64,000 nucleotides of DNA, taken from Ganoderma boninense (Eukaryota > Basidiomycota > Agaricomycetes > Polyporales > Polyporaceae). Position 1 is the stretch's first letter. Each line of letters starts with the position of its first letter. A program made the position numbers and the translations under genes. The stretch lies in the NCBI GenBank assembly GCA_002900995.3, contig CM035305.1, positions 1,302,001 to 1,366,000 of the forward strand, written 5' to 3'. This document shows positions 33,719 to 46,323 of the stretch, one piece after another. Below the pieces are notes generated by a model that was given only the letters and a program-made list of their open reading frames with translations, did no database searches and was not told the DNA's origin.

Positions 33719-35249
33719 ATGCTCGCCCACCTCACCAACGCTTCCCGTCGCCCCGCGACTCAGGCGACTCACGCTGCACGAACATGTCTCGTTGTCGTGC
33801 CTCGCCGGCATTACGCCGCCCAGAATGCCGAGACTGTCGCTGACCCGTTCAAGGCGGGCCCGAGTTACGCCCAATGGCTGCGGGGCGAAGGCCTCAAGTA
33901 CAAGGACGCGCACCGGCCGAACAACTGGCTCGGGGGTGAAGTAGTTGAGTTCGTCTTATTTGGTTCTTGCTTCGGGGCGCGTTTGCTGACCTGCGCCTGG
34001 CACCTGTACCCCCGTCTGCGCGTGCAGCCGTTCCCGCTGAACCCGTCGTTCAAGCCTCCGACGCCCATCTCCGACTCGATCCGGACTGCTATCTGGAACG
34101 ACTACATTGCGGACCCTGCGACGTTCAACGTGCGCCTTCTCTCTCAGAGACATGGACTGAGCATTGCACGTGTGGACGCGATCTTGCGGTTGAAGGGTCT
34201 TGAGGAGCACTGGAAAAAGGTTCGTGTTACGTTGCTTGTCCCGCCTTTTGGACGTGTGCGCGGCGCGTTAGAGGATGAGTTTCTATCGATTAGTCTTGAA
34301 GATGCCTGAGGGCACATGGTTAGACAAACACATGCATGGCTTTCTGAACTATCGTCGCGTCGCATTCCACTGTTGACATTGTGCTGACCACATTGCTTTT
34401 CCCAGGTATGGTTTGATGCTGCCTTGTGATGAGATTCCGCTGACCGCATACGGCGCGTGGGTTGTGGTTATATAGGAGGTGAGCATATCGTCTCTGCCTT
34501 CGTCTCTTGCGCGATGAGACTTTTATTATCATTCGCGAATTGAAAGACCTCCGCGGTGCCTTACATCACTCGGAAGCTGGTTTCAACATTTTTCAACCCC
34601 ATCTGAACTTTTGACGACCGTCTCCTCCAACTTTTTTGCTGACTTCAATGTTATCAGAAAAAGCCACTCCAAACCGGTTTCCTCATTGGCATGGAGAAAG
34701 CGCTTGGTGTCGCTGAGAAACAAGCCTCATTGCGAGGTGCCCGCCGTACTGGTGGACAAGAACTCGGCGAGGATGCAGTTGAGGCTGATGAGCTTTCAGA
34801 AGCGACGAAGAACGTCGCGCGAGACCGTTACCAACGTCTCTTCTGGGAGCCAGTAATCGAGGGCCAGGTCCGTTTTTCTGATATCTCTATTGACTCTGCG
34901 CTTCATGTGACCGTGTTTTCCGTAGGATCCAACGATGCCCGAGAGCCTAGCCAGTGCGTCGCGCATTGGGAAGGATGCGAAAGCGCACCATGAGAAAGCG
35001 CAGCTCAACAAGCTGCCTCATCTCAAGTTCAATACTGAACCTGAGGTCGTCCATGAGCGGCCTGGGCGGCCGACACTCCACTTTGTCGATGTCGGAGTGA
35101 AGTTCGTAGATGTCAGGGACCAGCTCAAGCGCGACCGGGCGGCCCAACGCCGTGCTCACATGAAGGCGAAGCGGAGAGGTCCTGAGGCTGCGTCACCCGA
35201 GCCGCCAGTGAATGCTTCGGAGACGGAGACTGCGTCGGCTGCTGCGTAG
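33719..35249 (+). CDS. Mitochondrial small-subunit ribosomal protein mS35 (Bot1p domain)
   Basis: Mitoribosome component related to S. pombe Bot1 and S. cerevisiae Rsm24. Exons 33719-33940, 34028-34219, 34658-34867 and 34926-35249 sum to 315 residues. The N-terminus (MLAHLTNASRRPATQ...RRHYA) is Arg/Ala-rich without acidic residues, as for a matrix-targeting presequence. An upstream in-frame ATG at 33689 is less likely. The Bot1p core reads NNWLGGEPFPLNPSFKPPTP, then VRLLSQRHGLSIARVDAILR, LKGLEEHWKK and RYQRLFWEPVIEGQ. The second intron is 438 nt, about seven times longer than its neighbours. EFM3 lies divergent, 124 bp away. Confidence 0.88.
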
Positions 35250-35299
35250 TGCATTCGCCTTGTTTTTGTACCATACTACATCGCAATAATTGTTAATTT

Positions 35300-35979
35300 T
35301 GCGGAGTCTCTCAGGACCCTCTCAACCGTGTGCGAGAGCCTTCATGCTGGATCTTGGTAAGTACAATGAGCATCTCTACATGACGATGGGATTGGCTCGA
35401 TACTAGTGTGCGTTCAGCGGCTTTGGCTGCCGGGATCCGGAAATATGCAAATGGCGAAGTTGATGCGACCTTGCGTGCTTGCTTTGCGCAGTTTGTCGAG
35501 CCTTCCCAGTCCAACGTGCGGAGCCACACGTACAAATCGCCGAATGTCGCCAATGACATACAGGCTTTTTTACGGTGCGGAATCTAAGTATTCCGCCATG
35601 CGTCAGTCCGATGACTGAGGATGAACTCTTCGCGAATGAAGTCGAGCCCACCTCGGCACACTGGACGGACTCTTGGACCCCTCGGAGGCTTTGGCTCGTC
35701 TCGACTCACAGACGCAATCGCAAGATCTCAAAAATGTCTCCGACGATGTGCTGAGGTGCGTTCAGTAAGTTGGTCGACAACGATGCTGCCGGCAGAGCAC
35801 TGCTTGGATCTCGGGGAGGATGGTCGACGAAAACGGAGGCCATCGTAAACACGAAATGTAGTCTGAGAGTTACTCAGGTTTCGGCTGTGCTCGAAGGATA
35901 TAAGAATCCTTCAGGTAGTGGAGAGCGCATACATGTTGACCCCATAATCATGGGCGAGGCGACGGTCTCGGACGAGTAG
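35300..35979 (+). CDS. Unrecognised, possibly truncated multi-exon gene
   Basis: Several plus-strand pieces look coding. They are about 35316-35353 (ESLRTLSTVCESLHAGS), 35409-35516 (VRSAALAAGIRKYANGEVDA, then LRACFAQFVEPSQSN), 35640-35767 (GTLDGLLDPSEALARLDSQT, then SQDLKNVSDDVLRCVQ) and up to 35979 (AVLEGYKNPSGSGERIHVDP, then IMGEATVSDE and a stop). A GT-AG intron (about 35355-35405) joins the first two in frame. No start codon was found: the leading frame runs back to the mS35 stop. It could be a 5'-truncated gene. No family was recognised. Confidence 0.35.
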
Positions 35980-36292
35980 GGGCGAGTTACGGACGACGTG
36001 CGATATGATGTAGTGAGCGATGCTGAGGTCTCTGTAGAGTCTACTCGGAGGCATCACTTAGGTGGGGCACGATTTTATTGGATTCCAGGTCTAGAGCGAT
36101 TTACATATACATCATTATCATGCTGTCTGCTAGAAGATCTGAATGCGCTCGAACGGACGTAGAATTCCCATGGCTAGTTTGCTTCGGGTCCACCGTCGAG
36201 ACTGTGTGGAATAGTACTAACGTCGTGCGTGTGCAGCTGAGACTCGGTTCTATCGCGATGCAGCGGTCTATGAATACACGATCCAAAATCCT

Positions 36293-38704
36293 TCAATAAG
36301 CGAAACGGAAGTTCATCTTGGCATTGCCCTGAGATAGATACCGTGTCAGTCCTATGACTGGAGTCGTGGGACCGTCTATACGCACCTCGTCCTTGGTCGT
36401 CTCGAGGTATTCGTGTTGTTCCTGACGATCACACCGTGAGAAGGCAGCACAGAGGAAGACGATGTGTCGGCTTTACCTTCGCAGTCCACTTGTTCCATAT
36501 CCTGTCCCTACGACTGTTGATGCCGCGATAGAATAGCCATGTGAGACCGTACAGGAAAATGTTCATGACGGTAATCGCGATTAGGACCCGATTCCCGCGT
36601 TTGTCTGTTCAGTTGTTAGACACACTACCTTGACCGTTCACACAGGATGCACTTACAAAGCGGCTGGAAGGCAGGATCCACTCGTCAGTCTCTGGAGCAT
36701 GCTGTAAGACCATGGTCAGGCGTACCTTATCGTCATCTCGGTATATATTGGCCTGAACGTCGAACACCGGCTGTTAGTGAACGAAGACAACAGGTGAGAG
36801 TGGAGCGTACTCACGCCGATCATGCCGCCGGCCTGGACGAACATATTGTATATTGATGCCGAAACGGTGCGCGTCCCCACGCCGCCCGAATTTGTGGACG
36901 CCCAGCCGACTTGAACGGGATGGACATATGGGAAGCCAGCTATCAGGGTTACGACTGCGAAGTAGGCCCACGGGGACGTCTCCGAGGTGAAGGTGTAGAG
37001 AGTAACGAGCAATGGCAACGCCCAGAATTGCAGGGCGACCAGGACGGCAATGCGGCTGTCGACGACCTCCGAGATGTAGCAGAATAGGAGAAGCAGGATC
37101 ATGCCCAGACCCTTGGAGGGAATACTGAGCAGGTTCGCCTGTGTGGTGGTATATCCAAGGTTTCTCAGAGAGAGCGTGAGGTACGTTTGTGGGGGCTGGA
37201 CAGGCACTAGATTACCAACGTAAGAGGGGCGACCCTGGCATACTCGTCGATCGAACATACCCATGAAGACGATACCCAGGCTATAGATGGGCCACATACG
37301 CCAATCCTTGATGATGCTCCAGATCTTCTTGATCGAAAGACCCTCACGATTGTGCATGTTGGATTTCGAGGGATCGTCACGGAGAACGCGGTTGACTATG
37401 ATGACCTCCTCGCTGGTAAATGGCATCAGTCGAAGTGCGGGGAGACATCTGAGCACACGTTATACCGTTCTGTGAACCATCCCTTGGGTCTAAACCATGC
37501 TTTCGTTTGCGTTGGACTGGGGGGCATCATGAAGTACGATGCGATACCGACGACGAGCGTCAGGATACCTTCGATGAGGAAGAGATACCTCCATCCCGCC
37601 CTACCACCGACGCCACGCAGACGCAATAGACCGGTTGCCATGAATGCGCCGATAATCTCAGCCATGTAATTCGATACCCAGAACCATGCTAAGCGTAGCG
37701 GCACTATCAAACGCGAGTGTATCAGACGAAGGTGAAGGCAAGGAGCATCTGAAGAAAACTCACGTTCTGTCTTCGTGTAGAAGTACGAGAGGTAGAGAAT
37801 GACGTCAGGTATGAACCCTCCTTGCATGAACCCTAGAAGACACCTGTTGCGAGCTGAGTAACCGTCATGGGCTCGAGCGAGAGAACTTACCGCGTCGCAA
37901 GGAAGCTCGCCCTTCCGCTGAGCCAAAATTGACCCAGTGATACGAAGCTCCAGAGAACCATCTGCAGGGTACAAGCTTAACGTTTCGAATTACGAGATGC
38001 AGAAACCTTCTTACCTGCGTTGGAATCCAAACGTCAGGCCCAACTCGTTTTGAAATAAGTTGTGATGGTAGCTCGGCGATCAAGAAGCACAGCTACGTAA
38101 AAGAACAAGAAGGTGGTGAATTCAATGTTTTCAACGCTACTACGAGCGTCATCGTAAACTACTCACCTTGAACACGGTATTACCCAGGTTGAAGTCGTCG
38201 GTCGTCAGGCCGAGGTCCTTAAGGAAGTTGTCGGTATTCGCCTGGGAGATGTTGGAGCGGTCGAGGTCGAGGCTGAAGAACATGATGAATGCCCAGACCA
38301 TGATGAGGAGGTCAATCTTGCGGACGATACGCTTGAGGCGAGTGCGAAGTCAGACGCGTGGAGGGAACCTGAATGCGATGAACGAACGAGACACTCACAT
38401 ATTCCTCGCGCCATGTCCAGCGCGCCGACGGGTCGAAACGGTGCACGTTCTCCCAGACTGCAGGGGGGCGGTAGATCTCGAGCGTGACAGGATCATCGAA
38501 GACGGAGGGCTGGGTGGCGATGCTGTCCAGTTCGTGCTTTGGCTTGCGCCAGAACGAGCGCGTCTCCTTCAGCGGCACGGACGCGGCCTCCGGAGGGACC
38601 TCGAGAACGCTGGTTGTCGGCGAAAAAGACCCTTTGGTGATAGAGCCTGAGTCGGAGTCCGAGGAAGTCTTGCCAGGGAGTGGCTTGGTTGGAACCGTGG
38701 ACAT
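36293..38704 (-). CDS. MFS permease of the Dal5/allantoate (anion:cation symporter) family
   Basis: Twelve-helix major-facilitator transporter of the plasma membrane. It begins [20 protein letters not shown] with a long cytosolic N-terminus. Family motifs follow: [19 protein letters not shown] (about 38300-38215), [55 protein letters not shown] and [18 protein letters not shown]. Later parts are [20 protein letters not shown] and [20 protein letters not shown], with the tail [20 protein letters not shown]. These are typical of Dal5/Tna1/vitamin permeases. The substrate (ureides, nicotinate, pantothenate or others) cannot be told. About nine short introns are present; exon edges are approximate. 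Confidence 0.88.
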
Positions 38705-39138
38705 GATGAAGGCCTGAAGCCGCACGGCCTATAGTCAGAGGAGCGACCGGTGGGACTGCGAGCCATGATTCTCCTGCTTGTCCGGTTTTATATCAGCGTG
38801 TCAGCCATCTCAAACAGTAATAAGGGACCCATATTGATAACAACCCTGTCGACATGGGGGTGGTGTATTGCCCAAGGTAGCGAAGGTCAGCATTGCGCAT
38901 TCCCACTCGGGATGGCGACATTCCCTCTCTCGCAGAAGCGCGAACATCTTTGCCATCCGTTTCCACGGCTTTTTGGCCAGCCTATACACTGCGCGTGACC
39001 TCGCCCCCTTCTTATCGTCCAAGCGCACTGACAGCCAGCACAAATGGAGGCAAAAACGTTCAGTCGTCCGCGCCCGCAGGATGTAAGTGGCTGATATCGG
39101 TACGTCTACATATTTCGCCATTTCGTCTTTCTATCCCC
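38705..39138. other. Intergenic region between the MFS permease and CCT7
   Basis: It holds the permease promoter and the CCT7 3' UTR. No coding signal was accepted. Confidence 0.5.
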
Positions 39139-40309
39139 TCACCGCCTTGGCATCCCACGTCCCCTGCCACGAAGAGCCCGCTGCGCGGTGCCTGGAGGTG
39201 CCCTAGGACCCGGATTTTGCTTTAGGAAGAACCTCGTCAGTGCCGTTCTTCGCGCGTCTGCCGAAGCTCGCATATACTCACCGCTTCACTTTGTGGTGCC
39301 CGCACAGTCTCGTCAACGCTCAGTATCAAGCACGCCGCTTCCGTCGCACTGTTGATGGCGTTCACCTTTACCAAGCTCGGCTCCCAAACGAATGCGTCGA
39401 AGTTGTTACGAATGCCCTCTGTGCCGTCAACGTCGACACCAAACCATTTCTCGCCGTTAGCGTGTTTTACGCGAAGCTTGTTCATAATATCGGTCGAGTC
39501 CAGGCCTGCGTTGTCGCAAATCTGTCGGGGGATGATTTCGAGTGCCTTCGCAAACGCAGTCATGACCATCTGAAGCTTGCCAGGAATAGACAAGGCATGT
39601 TGGCGAATATGGGATGCAATGTCCATCTGCGGCACAGGAACGGAAACGTCTGTCAGTTCTGGTCTCCTTTTCGCAATCCTGGAGGCGCAATACCTCAATG
39701 GCGCCTCCGCCTGCTACGATGTCGCCGTTTTTGACAGCGCGCTTCACCACCATGATCGCGTCGTGCAGACTCCGCTCGACCTCTTCAATGAATTGCTCCG
39801 CGCCACCGCGAAGCACGAGCGTACACGTCTTCGCCTTCGGGCACTCGGTGAACAAGTTGTAGCGCTCGCCCCCGATCTGCTTCTCCTCGAAGGAGCCGCA
39901 AGTGCCGAGGTGCTCACGCTTGATATCCGAGCAAGTGGACTGGATGGAGCCGCCAACGGCCTGCACGACGCGCTGGAGGTCATCTGCGGGCACGCGGCCC
40001 GCACAGAAGATGTCGCGGTCCGCGAACCACTGCGTCGCAAGATCACCGATCGGGAGTTTGCTGAGCACGACCTTCGCGCCCGTCTTCTCGATCGCCTCCA
40101 GCTTGCGGTAGATAATCTCCCACTCTGCGTCGACGATAGCCTGGTAGTCCGATACGTGCTCGACCCGGACCTCCGCGTTGTCCTTCTCCGCCTTGAGCTC
40201 GAGCTCGACGTTCAAGCTGACAATGAGGGGATCACGGAAGGATTTTGGTTGCTGCTCGGCGCCGGCATACGTGAACGTCTTTTTGAAGGCGACACCGCGG
40301 ACGAGGAGG

Positions 40310-40343
<34 letters not shown>

Positions 40344-41087
40344 CGCCGATAAGGTTCTCGTTCAGGTCATCCTGGTCAAGAGACTGAACGGCGTCTACGA
40401 CCATGTTGGAGAAGAAGGGCTTTTCGGAGTGGATGAGTTTCGATGACATGGATGTGGACGCGCATTGGAGGAGGAGGGACCGGAATTGCCTTTGAAGAGA
40501 GTAAGGTTAAGTACCCGAGAATATTCGTGGACGGGGGACGCACTCAGCATTCGACTTATCAACGGTGACTTGGATGGACTTGATGTGCTCTACAGCCTAC
40601 GAAGAAACGAATTGGTGCATGCATAACATAGAGGACGAAGATACTTACCAGTTCCGACGCTTTCCTGAAACCCTTCATGATGATGTGCGGACTAACGCCC
40701 TCCTCGATGAATCCTCGGACCTCCTTCAACAGTCGTGCAGCCAACAGGACGACACTGGTCGTGCCGTCGCCGACCTCCGCATCTTGTGCCCGAGCGATGT
40801 CAACGAGGGTACGCGCGGCAGGGTGGACGATGTCCAGAAGTTTAAGGATAGTCGCGCCATCGTTCGTGATCTGCGCCTCTCCACGCTCGTTGACAATAAG
40901 CTTGTCCATTCCGCGAGGCCCGAGGGTGCTAGAAAGCGTCTCGGCGATCGCGAGGCATGCAGAGATATTTGAGAGGAGCTGCGGCGTTCCCTGAGAGGTG
41001 TCGGTGCCCTCCTTGAGGAGGACAACGGTGGGTTGCTGCGCACAGTGTGAGCATAAAGTCTACACGCATGCATTGACAACGCACCAT
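39139..41087 (-). CDS. CCT7: CCT7, eta subunit of the TRiC/CCT chaperonin
   Basis: Group II chaperonin subunit that folds actin, tubulin and other cytosolic proteins. Landmarks in order are [43 protein letters not shown] and the ATPase motif GDGTTSVV, with the eta-specific segment [20 protein letters not shown], then [19 protein letters not shown] and FDAFVWEP. The C-terminus is Gly/Arg-rich ([13 protein letters not shown]) and stops at 39139-39141. As in SF3B5, the start codon forms its own exon: ATG at 41085-41087 is followed at once by gtgcgt, and exon 2 (41035-40649) begins QPTVVLL. Length and motif order match family members. Confidence 0.95.
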
Positions 41088-41362
41088 GGGCAAACCTCGC
41101 TGCATTTTGGGTAGAGGAAGACGAAAAGCAAGGACGGAGGCAGGTAATAGTGCCTCAGATCTTCGATTACATTCTCGCTACCCCGAGCTATCCGTGTGAA
41201 TAACCTCCCTATCTGGGCTCCACGCACTGTTTGACGTTGTTGACGCGTCGGCCCCGCGTTGGTGGCTGGGAATTGACGCGACTCAGACACGGTCGACGCG
41301 TCTCTCCCGATCATCCACGGCTCCCTGTTCCTGTCAGTGCTACCCTCCGCATTCCCTCAGCT

Positions 41363-44300
41363 ATGGCCGCAGACGGCGAGGGATCTATGTTCTTTGCTGG
41401 TTCCGACGACGAAGACATGAACGATGCGCAATCCCACACCCAGAGTGCCGCAGTGGACTTGCCAACAGAGGATACCGTCGCGACTCAGCGCAGGTCACCG
41501 ACGCAAAGGCCACTTTTCTTTGCTGATAGCGACGACGACGAGCCAGAGCCGATGAACTACAGACAGAGAAGTGTTCCTCCAATCGGAAATGCTGACGACA
41601 ATTCGGATATCGAGTTCGACGTGGAGATGCCAGAGTTCGTTGACATCCCAAGGGCCTCAAGCGTGTCTAGTGACGCATCCTCACGGCGAGATGATCCGAA
41701 ACGCAAGTCCTCTCCAGACTTGGTTCTGGACGAGAAGCCCAGCGACACCGTCAAAGCCGACGGACCACCCGCAAAGAAGCGTAAGCTGTCACCCCCGGCA
41801 CAACCATCGCTGGAGTCTAGCTCCATGTATCTGGGTTATTTCCTCGTCGACAATGCTTGGAGTACTGTGAAGGGTACGGGCTATATCAAGCCTGGCGAGG
41901 AGATCTTGATTGAACGCGAAGAAATCAACAAACCGCCTCCTCCCCCTCCTAAGAAACTTGCGAAGAAGGGGGCCGATGGCAAGAAACAACTCACTATCGC
42001 CACCATGTTCAAGCCAGCACCTGCTAAACCCTCTGCGAAGAAGAAACAGGACTCCGTGGTCCGACTAACGAACGCGAAGGGCTTTGGTATGGACACATCC
42101 AATATATGCGCGGCATATTCATAACGATTCCCCCAGAGTTTGGTCGGTTGCCCCAGGAAGTTGCATCATGGGTTTCGCGGCTGCTTGACTTGGGCAAGTT
42201 TTCTCCAAGTTTTTGCCTTGGGTATGCTGAGACGGAAGGCAGATATTGTCGAGTTCCGGAAATGCACCGTGGTCGAGTGCCCAGCGAAGCTGACCACCGG
42301 CGCGGATCTCATACTATCTCTATCTATCTACATGAAGCCCAACGCTTTCTGTGCCCCGTCTAGTTCTTCCGAAGATAGAGATAAAGGCAAGGTGATGTTC
42401 AACGAGGGACAAGAGACCGAAGCAGAGCAGATTTTGCGAGAGCGGAAACGATCGCTCATAAGCCTTTTCAAGCGCATCAACCTGAAACCCCGCAAAGGGA
42501 ACGACTCGGTCAGCCGTGCGGGGGGCAAGTTGAATCAACAGGACCTCGAGCTATTGACGCAACAACGCCCGGGGGCTGTAAACCCAACTCAGTCCGGTAA
42601 TGCTGAAGACGAGGAGGAGGGCGATATCACGGAGGAGCAGATCAATCTCATCTACAGGAAGTAAGTGCTGTCTACGTCGCGCGTTTATAGAATGCTAAAT
42701 ACAGACGAAGAGCACAGCAGAACGATAGCCAAATGGGCGGGATGGATCCCGCTGAAACCTTCACGATGACGTTGCGAGGTTACCAGAGGCAGGCGCTCTT
42801 GTCAGTGGAATTGGCTTGGTTTGTGGTGATGTTACTGATGAATCATAGGTGGATGCACTCCATCGAAACAGGAGCTGCTTCAGCACGAGAGGCGCAATCA
42901 ATGCATCCTCTGTGGAAAGAGTAAGTTCTTTGCTTAATTTTTAATTCCCAGCTATCCTTATTGGGGCGTTAGATATGTGTTCCCTCTCGACCCAAACGAC
43001 GAGATCATGGATCTCACTGCCGACGAACGGTCATTTTACTTCAACGAATACTCAGGCGAGCTTAGCCTTGAGTTCCCAAAGGCGGAGCGTAAGTGCAAAG
43101 GCGGTATCCTTGCGTGAGTGTTACATCAGGCATGTTATTCTGTTGCATTCATTTGAACTGGCCGCATACAGGGACGGTAATGAAATTTTGAATGCTGACT
43201 GTCGGGTTTTGCTGATTACCCCCCCCCCCCGCGTCATTGCATCCTTGCCTGTGTTTTCAGAGAGTGAGACAGCGAGCTTCTTTGTGGAGGCGGTCTTAGC
43301 TGACGGACTCTCACAGTGGGAATGGGCAAGACAATCATGATCTCCGCTCTTATCCAAACAGCCCGCGAACCAGAGGCACCAGCTGAGGACACTTCAAGCT
43401 CCTCCAGAGCTAAGCAGCTCAGGCTGAACAATGCATTCCGTGTTGTTCAGAAGCAGCCACAACAGCAACGGAAAGGACCATCGGCCACACTGATCGTCGC
43501 TCCAACATCCCTGCTAGCACAGTGGGCGGAAGAGCTACAGCGATCAAGCAAACCGGACACGGTGAAGGTACTTGTCTGGCACGGCACTAACAGACTGGAT
43601 CTGGATGCCGCGGTCGACGGAGACGATGTGATTCATGTCGTCATCACTTCGTACGGAACCCTTGTGTCTGAACACGCGAAGCACGAAAAGACGCCATCCT
43701 CTGTGTATGAAGGTATGTACCTTCCGAATGGCCCTTCAAGCCCATTGTAACGCTCACAATCACGACAATGTCATAGTGGAATGGCTCCGTGAGTCTTAGA
43801 CGTTAGAATGTTACCTACCATTCTGAACTGTTTTAGGGATCGTTCTCGACGAGGCGCACCATTGCAAATCCCGGACAAGTAAGACTGCGAAGGCGGTGTA
43901 CAACCTTCGTGCCAGGCGGAGATGGGCGGTTACTGGAACGCCAATTGTCAACCGTCTGGAGGACCTATACTCGCTCTTGTTTGTTGTCTATTTTCTTTCA
44001 TCCGCCATTTTCTTACAATGCAACCGCCGAAATCTAGGAAGTTTCTGGACTTCACGCCATGGTCGAACTACACCTTCTTCCGATCGTGAGGAGGACCATT
44101 TTGCTCGCGTATCCTTCGGACTGACGGTGGAACAGGTTCATCACGCTGCCGTTCCTCGCCCGCGATCGGAAGGCGGTGGAGGTCGTCCAGGTTATCCTCG
44201 AGAGCATCCTTTTGCGGCGTGAGAAGGACATGCTCGACTCTGACGGAAAGCGAATTGTCGAGCTGCCCCCAAAAGAAGTATGGACAACCAATTTACCTCT

Positions 44301-45925
44301 GTATGAGAAGAGTCGAGGTACTGACGAAGTCGCAGATCACGATCGAGAAGCTTGAGTTCTCTCCTCTGGAGCGCAAGATCTATGATTCACTCTATTCCGA
44401 TGCCAAGAAGGATTTCGAGCATCTCAGTGAAAAAGGTCTCGTCAACAAGAACTACACCCACATTCTCGCGATGCTCATGCGGTAAGACTTAATCTCTATC
44501 CAAATTCATTCCTATTCGTCGACTGAATGTAGACACTGATAGACTGCGGCGAGCTGTCCTACATCCTAATCTTGTGCTTTCGTCCAGCGACGGCAGTCGC
44601 GCAGAGAAGTCTTCCACTAGCAGTGGCGCCATTGACGTTAAGGAGCTGATACAACGCTTTGGCGAGGGCGAGAACGTCGTGAGCGATAGCAAGGTGTATG
44701 CTGAGAGTGTCCTAGCGAATCTTGGCCAGGAGGAGAACGCGGAGTGTCCCATCTGCTTCGACGTAATGGAGACACCGACGATCTTGCCTGAGTGTATGCA
44801 CCAATGGTACGTCGACTCCACGTTGTTCGGGTTCGCAATTGCTCAGTCCAATTCGTAGTTGCAAGGATTGCATCATCGCCTTCATAGAGAAGTGCAGAGA
44901 GAAGGGCGAGGAGGGCAAGTGCCCAACATGTAACACTGGTCCCGTCAAGGCAAGTCTTACAACTGGCATTTCTTCAACTTTCCCCTCACATTAAATCCAG
45001 GAAAGCGAGCTATTAGAGATAGTCCGGTCAAGACAGAACAGCAATGAGGGGTCCAACGACCCTCAGCAGCCACCTCCGCCCACCGTTACCCTCCGTCGAA
45101 ACGACTTCCGGTCGTCAACTAAGCTCGAGGCGCTTGTGCAGCATCTCCGTGAGTCTTCGTTTTGGGGATCGTTTGCTTTGCGTGCCTGACCGCGTTGTAG
45201 GTCGACTGAGAGACCAGGACCCATGCTTCCGTGCCGTGGTGTTCTCCCAGTTCACGTCTTTCCTCGACTTGATCCAGAATGTGTTGGAACGCGAGGGCCT
45301 TCCGTGGTACCGTTTCGACGGATCCATGGATATCAAGAAGCGCAACGAGGCGGTGAATGGATTCAAGGCTCCGTCGCGTGAGCCTAAGGTCCTTATCATC
45401 AGTCTCAAGGCTGGAGGTGTCGGCTTGAATGTAGGCTCATCGCTTGCCAGCCAAATTGACTTGACGCTGACGGCCGTGCGCAATAGCTAACGAATGCCAG
45501 CCACGTCTTCATGGTGAGCTCATTGTTCCAACGACGGTTCCCTTTGGTCGTTTGCTGAAGCCTAGTAGATGGACTGTTGGTGGAATGCGGCAACCGAAAA
45601 CCAAGGTGCGCTTAATTTAACGTATCGCTCAAGCTCAACGTTAACCATCCGCACCAGCCATTGACAGAGTTCATCGTATCGGCCAGGAGAAGACGGTCGT
45701 TGTGACACATTTCATCGTGGGTAGTGCGCTGCTTATGCTGTCGAATACTGGAATCTGACCAATATGTCCCGCAAGGTATCCGGAACCATCGAGGGCCGTA
45801 TTCTCCAAATCCAGAAGAGAAAGACTGCCATTGTCAAGGAAGCTTTCAAGGGCAAACGAGACTCTGGACCGGAGAGCATCGAGAACCTTAAGATTATGTT
45901 CGGGGACGATGAGCATGTAGATTAG
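41363..45925 (+). CDS. RAD5: RAD5/HLTF-type DNA repair helicase and ubiquitin ligase
   Basis: SNF2-family ATPase with an embedded RING finger. It drives error-free damage tolerance by polyubiquitinating PCNA and reversing stalled forks. An acidic, Ser-rich N-terminus carries [14 protein letters not shown]-like segment begins [20 protein letters not shown] (about 41828). SNF2 motif I is [14 protein letters not shown] (43316-43358), motif II is [10 protein letters not shown] and motif III is [17 protein letters not shown]. The RING has [21 protein letters not shown], then [12 protein letters not shown] and CPTC (about 44743-44930). The helicase C domain shows [41 protein letters not shown] and IDRVHRIGQ. 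The stop is at 45923-45925. Many short introns, one with a 10-12 nt C tract (about 43219-43230), divide it. Confidence 0.94.
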
Positions 45926-46134
45926 GCTCGTTATTGTAGTATCAAGGCTTCTTGTTTCCAGTTCGGTTCGCTTCAGCTGCGCTAGCCTGGACTTGGCGAA
46001 GATGAAGATTATGTGCCACATCATTCACAGTTACAAACTGGGCGGCGGTGACTCTCGTTATCGCAGAGACAATAAATACTTGGCGGCATCCTGTGTTTCC
46101 AACAGTGAAGTACACGGGTAGAATGACAGGTTAG

Positions 46135-46169
46135 AATGGCGTGGGTTCGGATCCCGCTCTCATCGTTGT
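46135..46169 (+). pseudogene. tRNA-Leu 3'-half fragment, inverted relative to the intact gene
   Basis: It matches the T-arm, acceptor strand and a few flanking bases of the intact tRNA-Leu on the opposite strand (GGCGTGGGTTCG then a CCGCTCTCATC end), with about four differences over 35 nt. The D-arm and anticodon half are missing. Confidence 0.75.
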
Positions 46170-46235
46170 CACTGATCCTAGGTTGGAGAGGAAAGCAACG
46201 AAAAGTTTACGTTGGTCGTCATAAAACAAAAACAA

Positions 46236-46323
46236 TGATGAGAGTGGGATTCGAACCCACGCCCTTTCGGACCAGATTAGATAAGCCTTAGTCTGGCGCC
46301 TTAGACCGCTCGGCCATCTCACC
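46236..46323 (-). tRNA. tRNA-Leu, anticodon AAG, with a short intron
   Basis: On the minus strand, acceptor GGTGAGA pairs with TCTCATC (one G-U), the discriminator base is A, and the T-arm is GTGGG-TTCGAAT-CCCAC. The anticodon stem CCAGA/TCTGG encloses CT-AAG-G followed by 8 extra bases, which fits a canonical 8-nt intron one base 3' of the anticodon. The variable arm is long, as expected for leucine. The anticodon complement is at 46287-46289. Confidence 0.9.

Noticed and set aside
38168..38717. Plus-strand open frames opposite the MFS permease N-terminus
   Set aside because: They are antisense shadows; the minus strand carries the transporter motifs.
39577..40446. 289-codon plus-strand open frame
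   Set aside because: It is the antisense shadow of CCT7, whose conserved chaperonin motifs on the minus strand are unambiguous.
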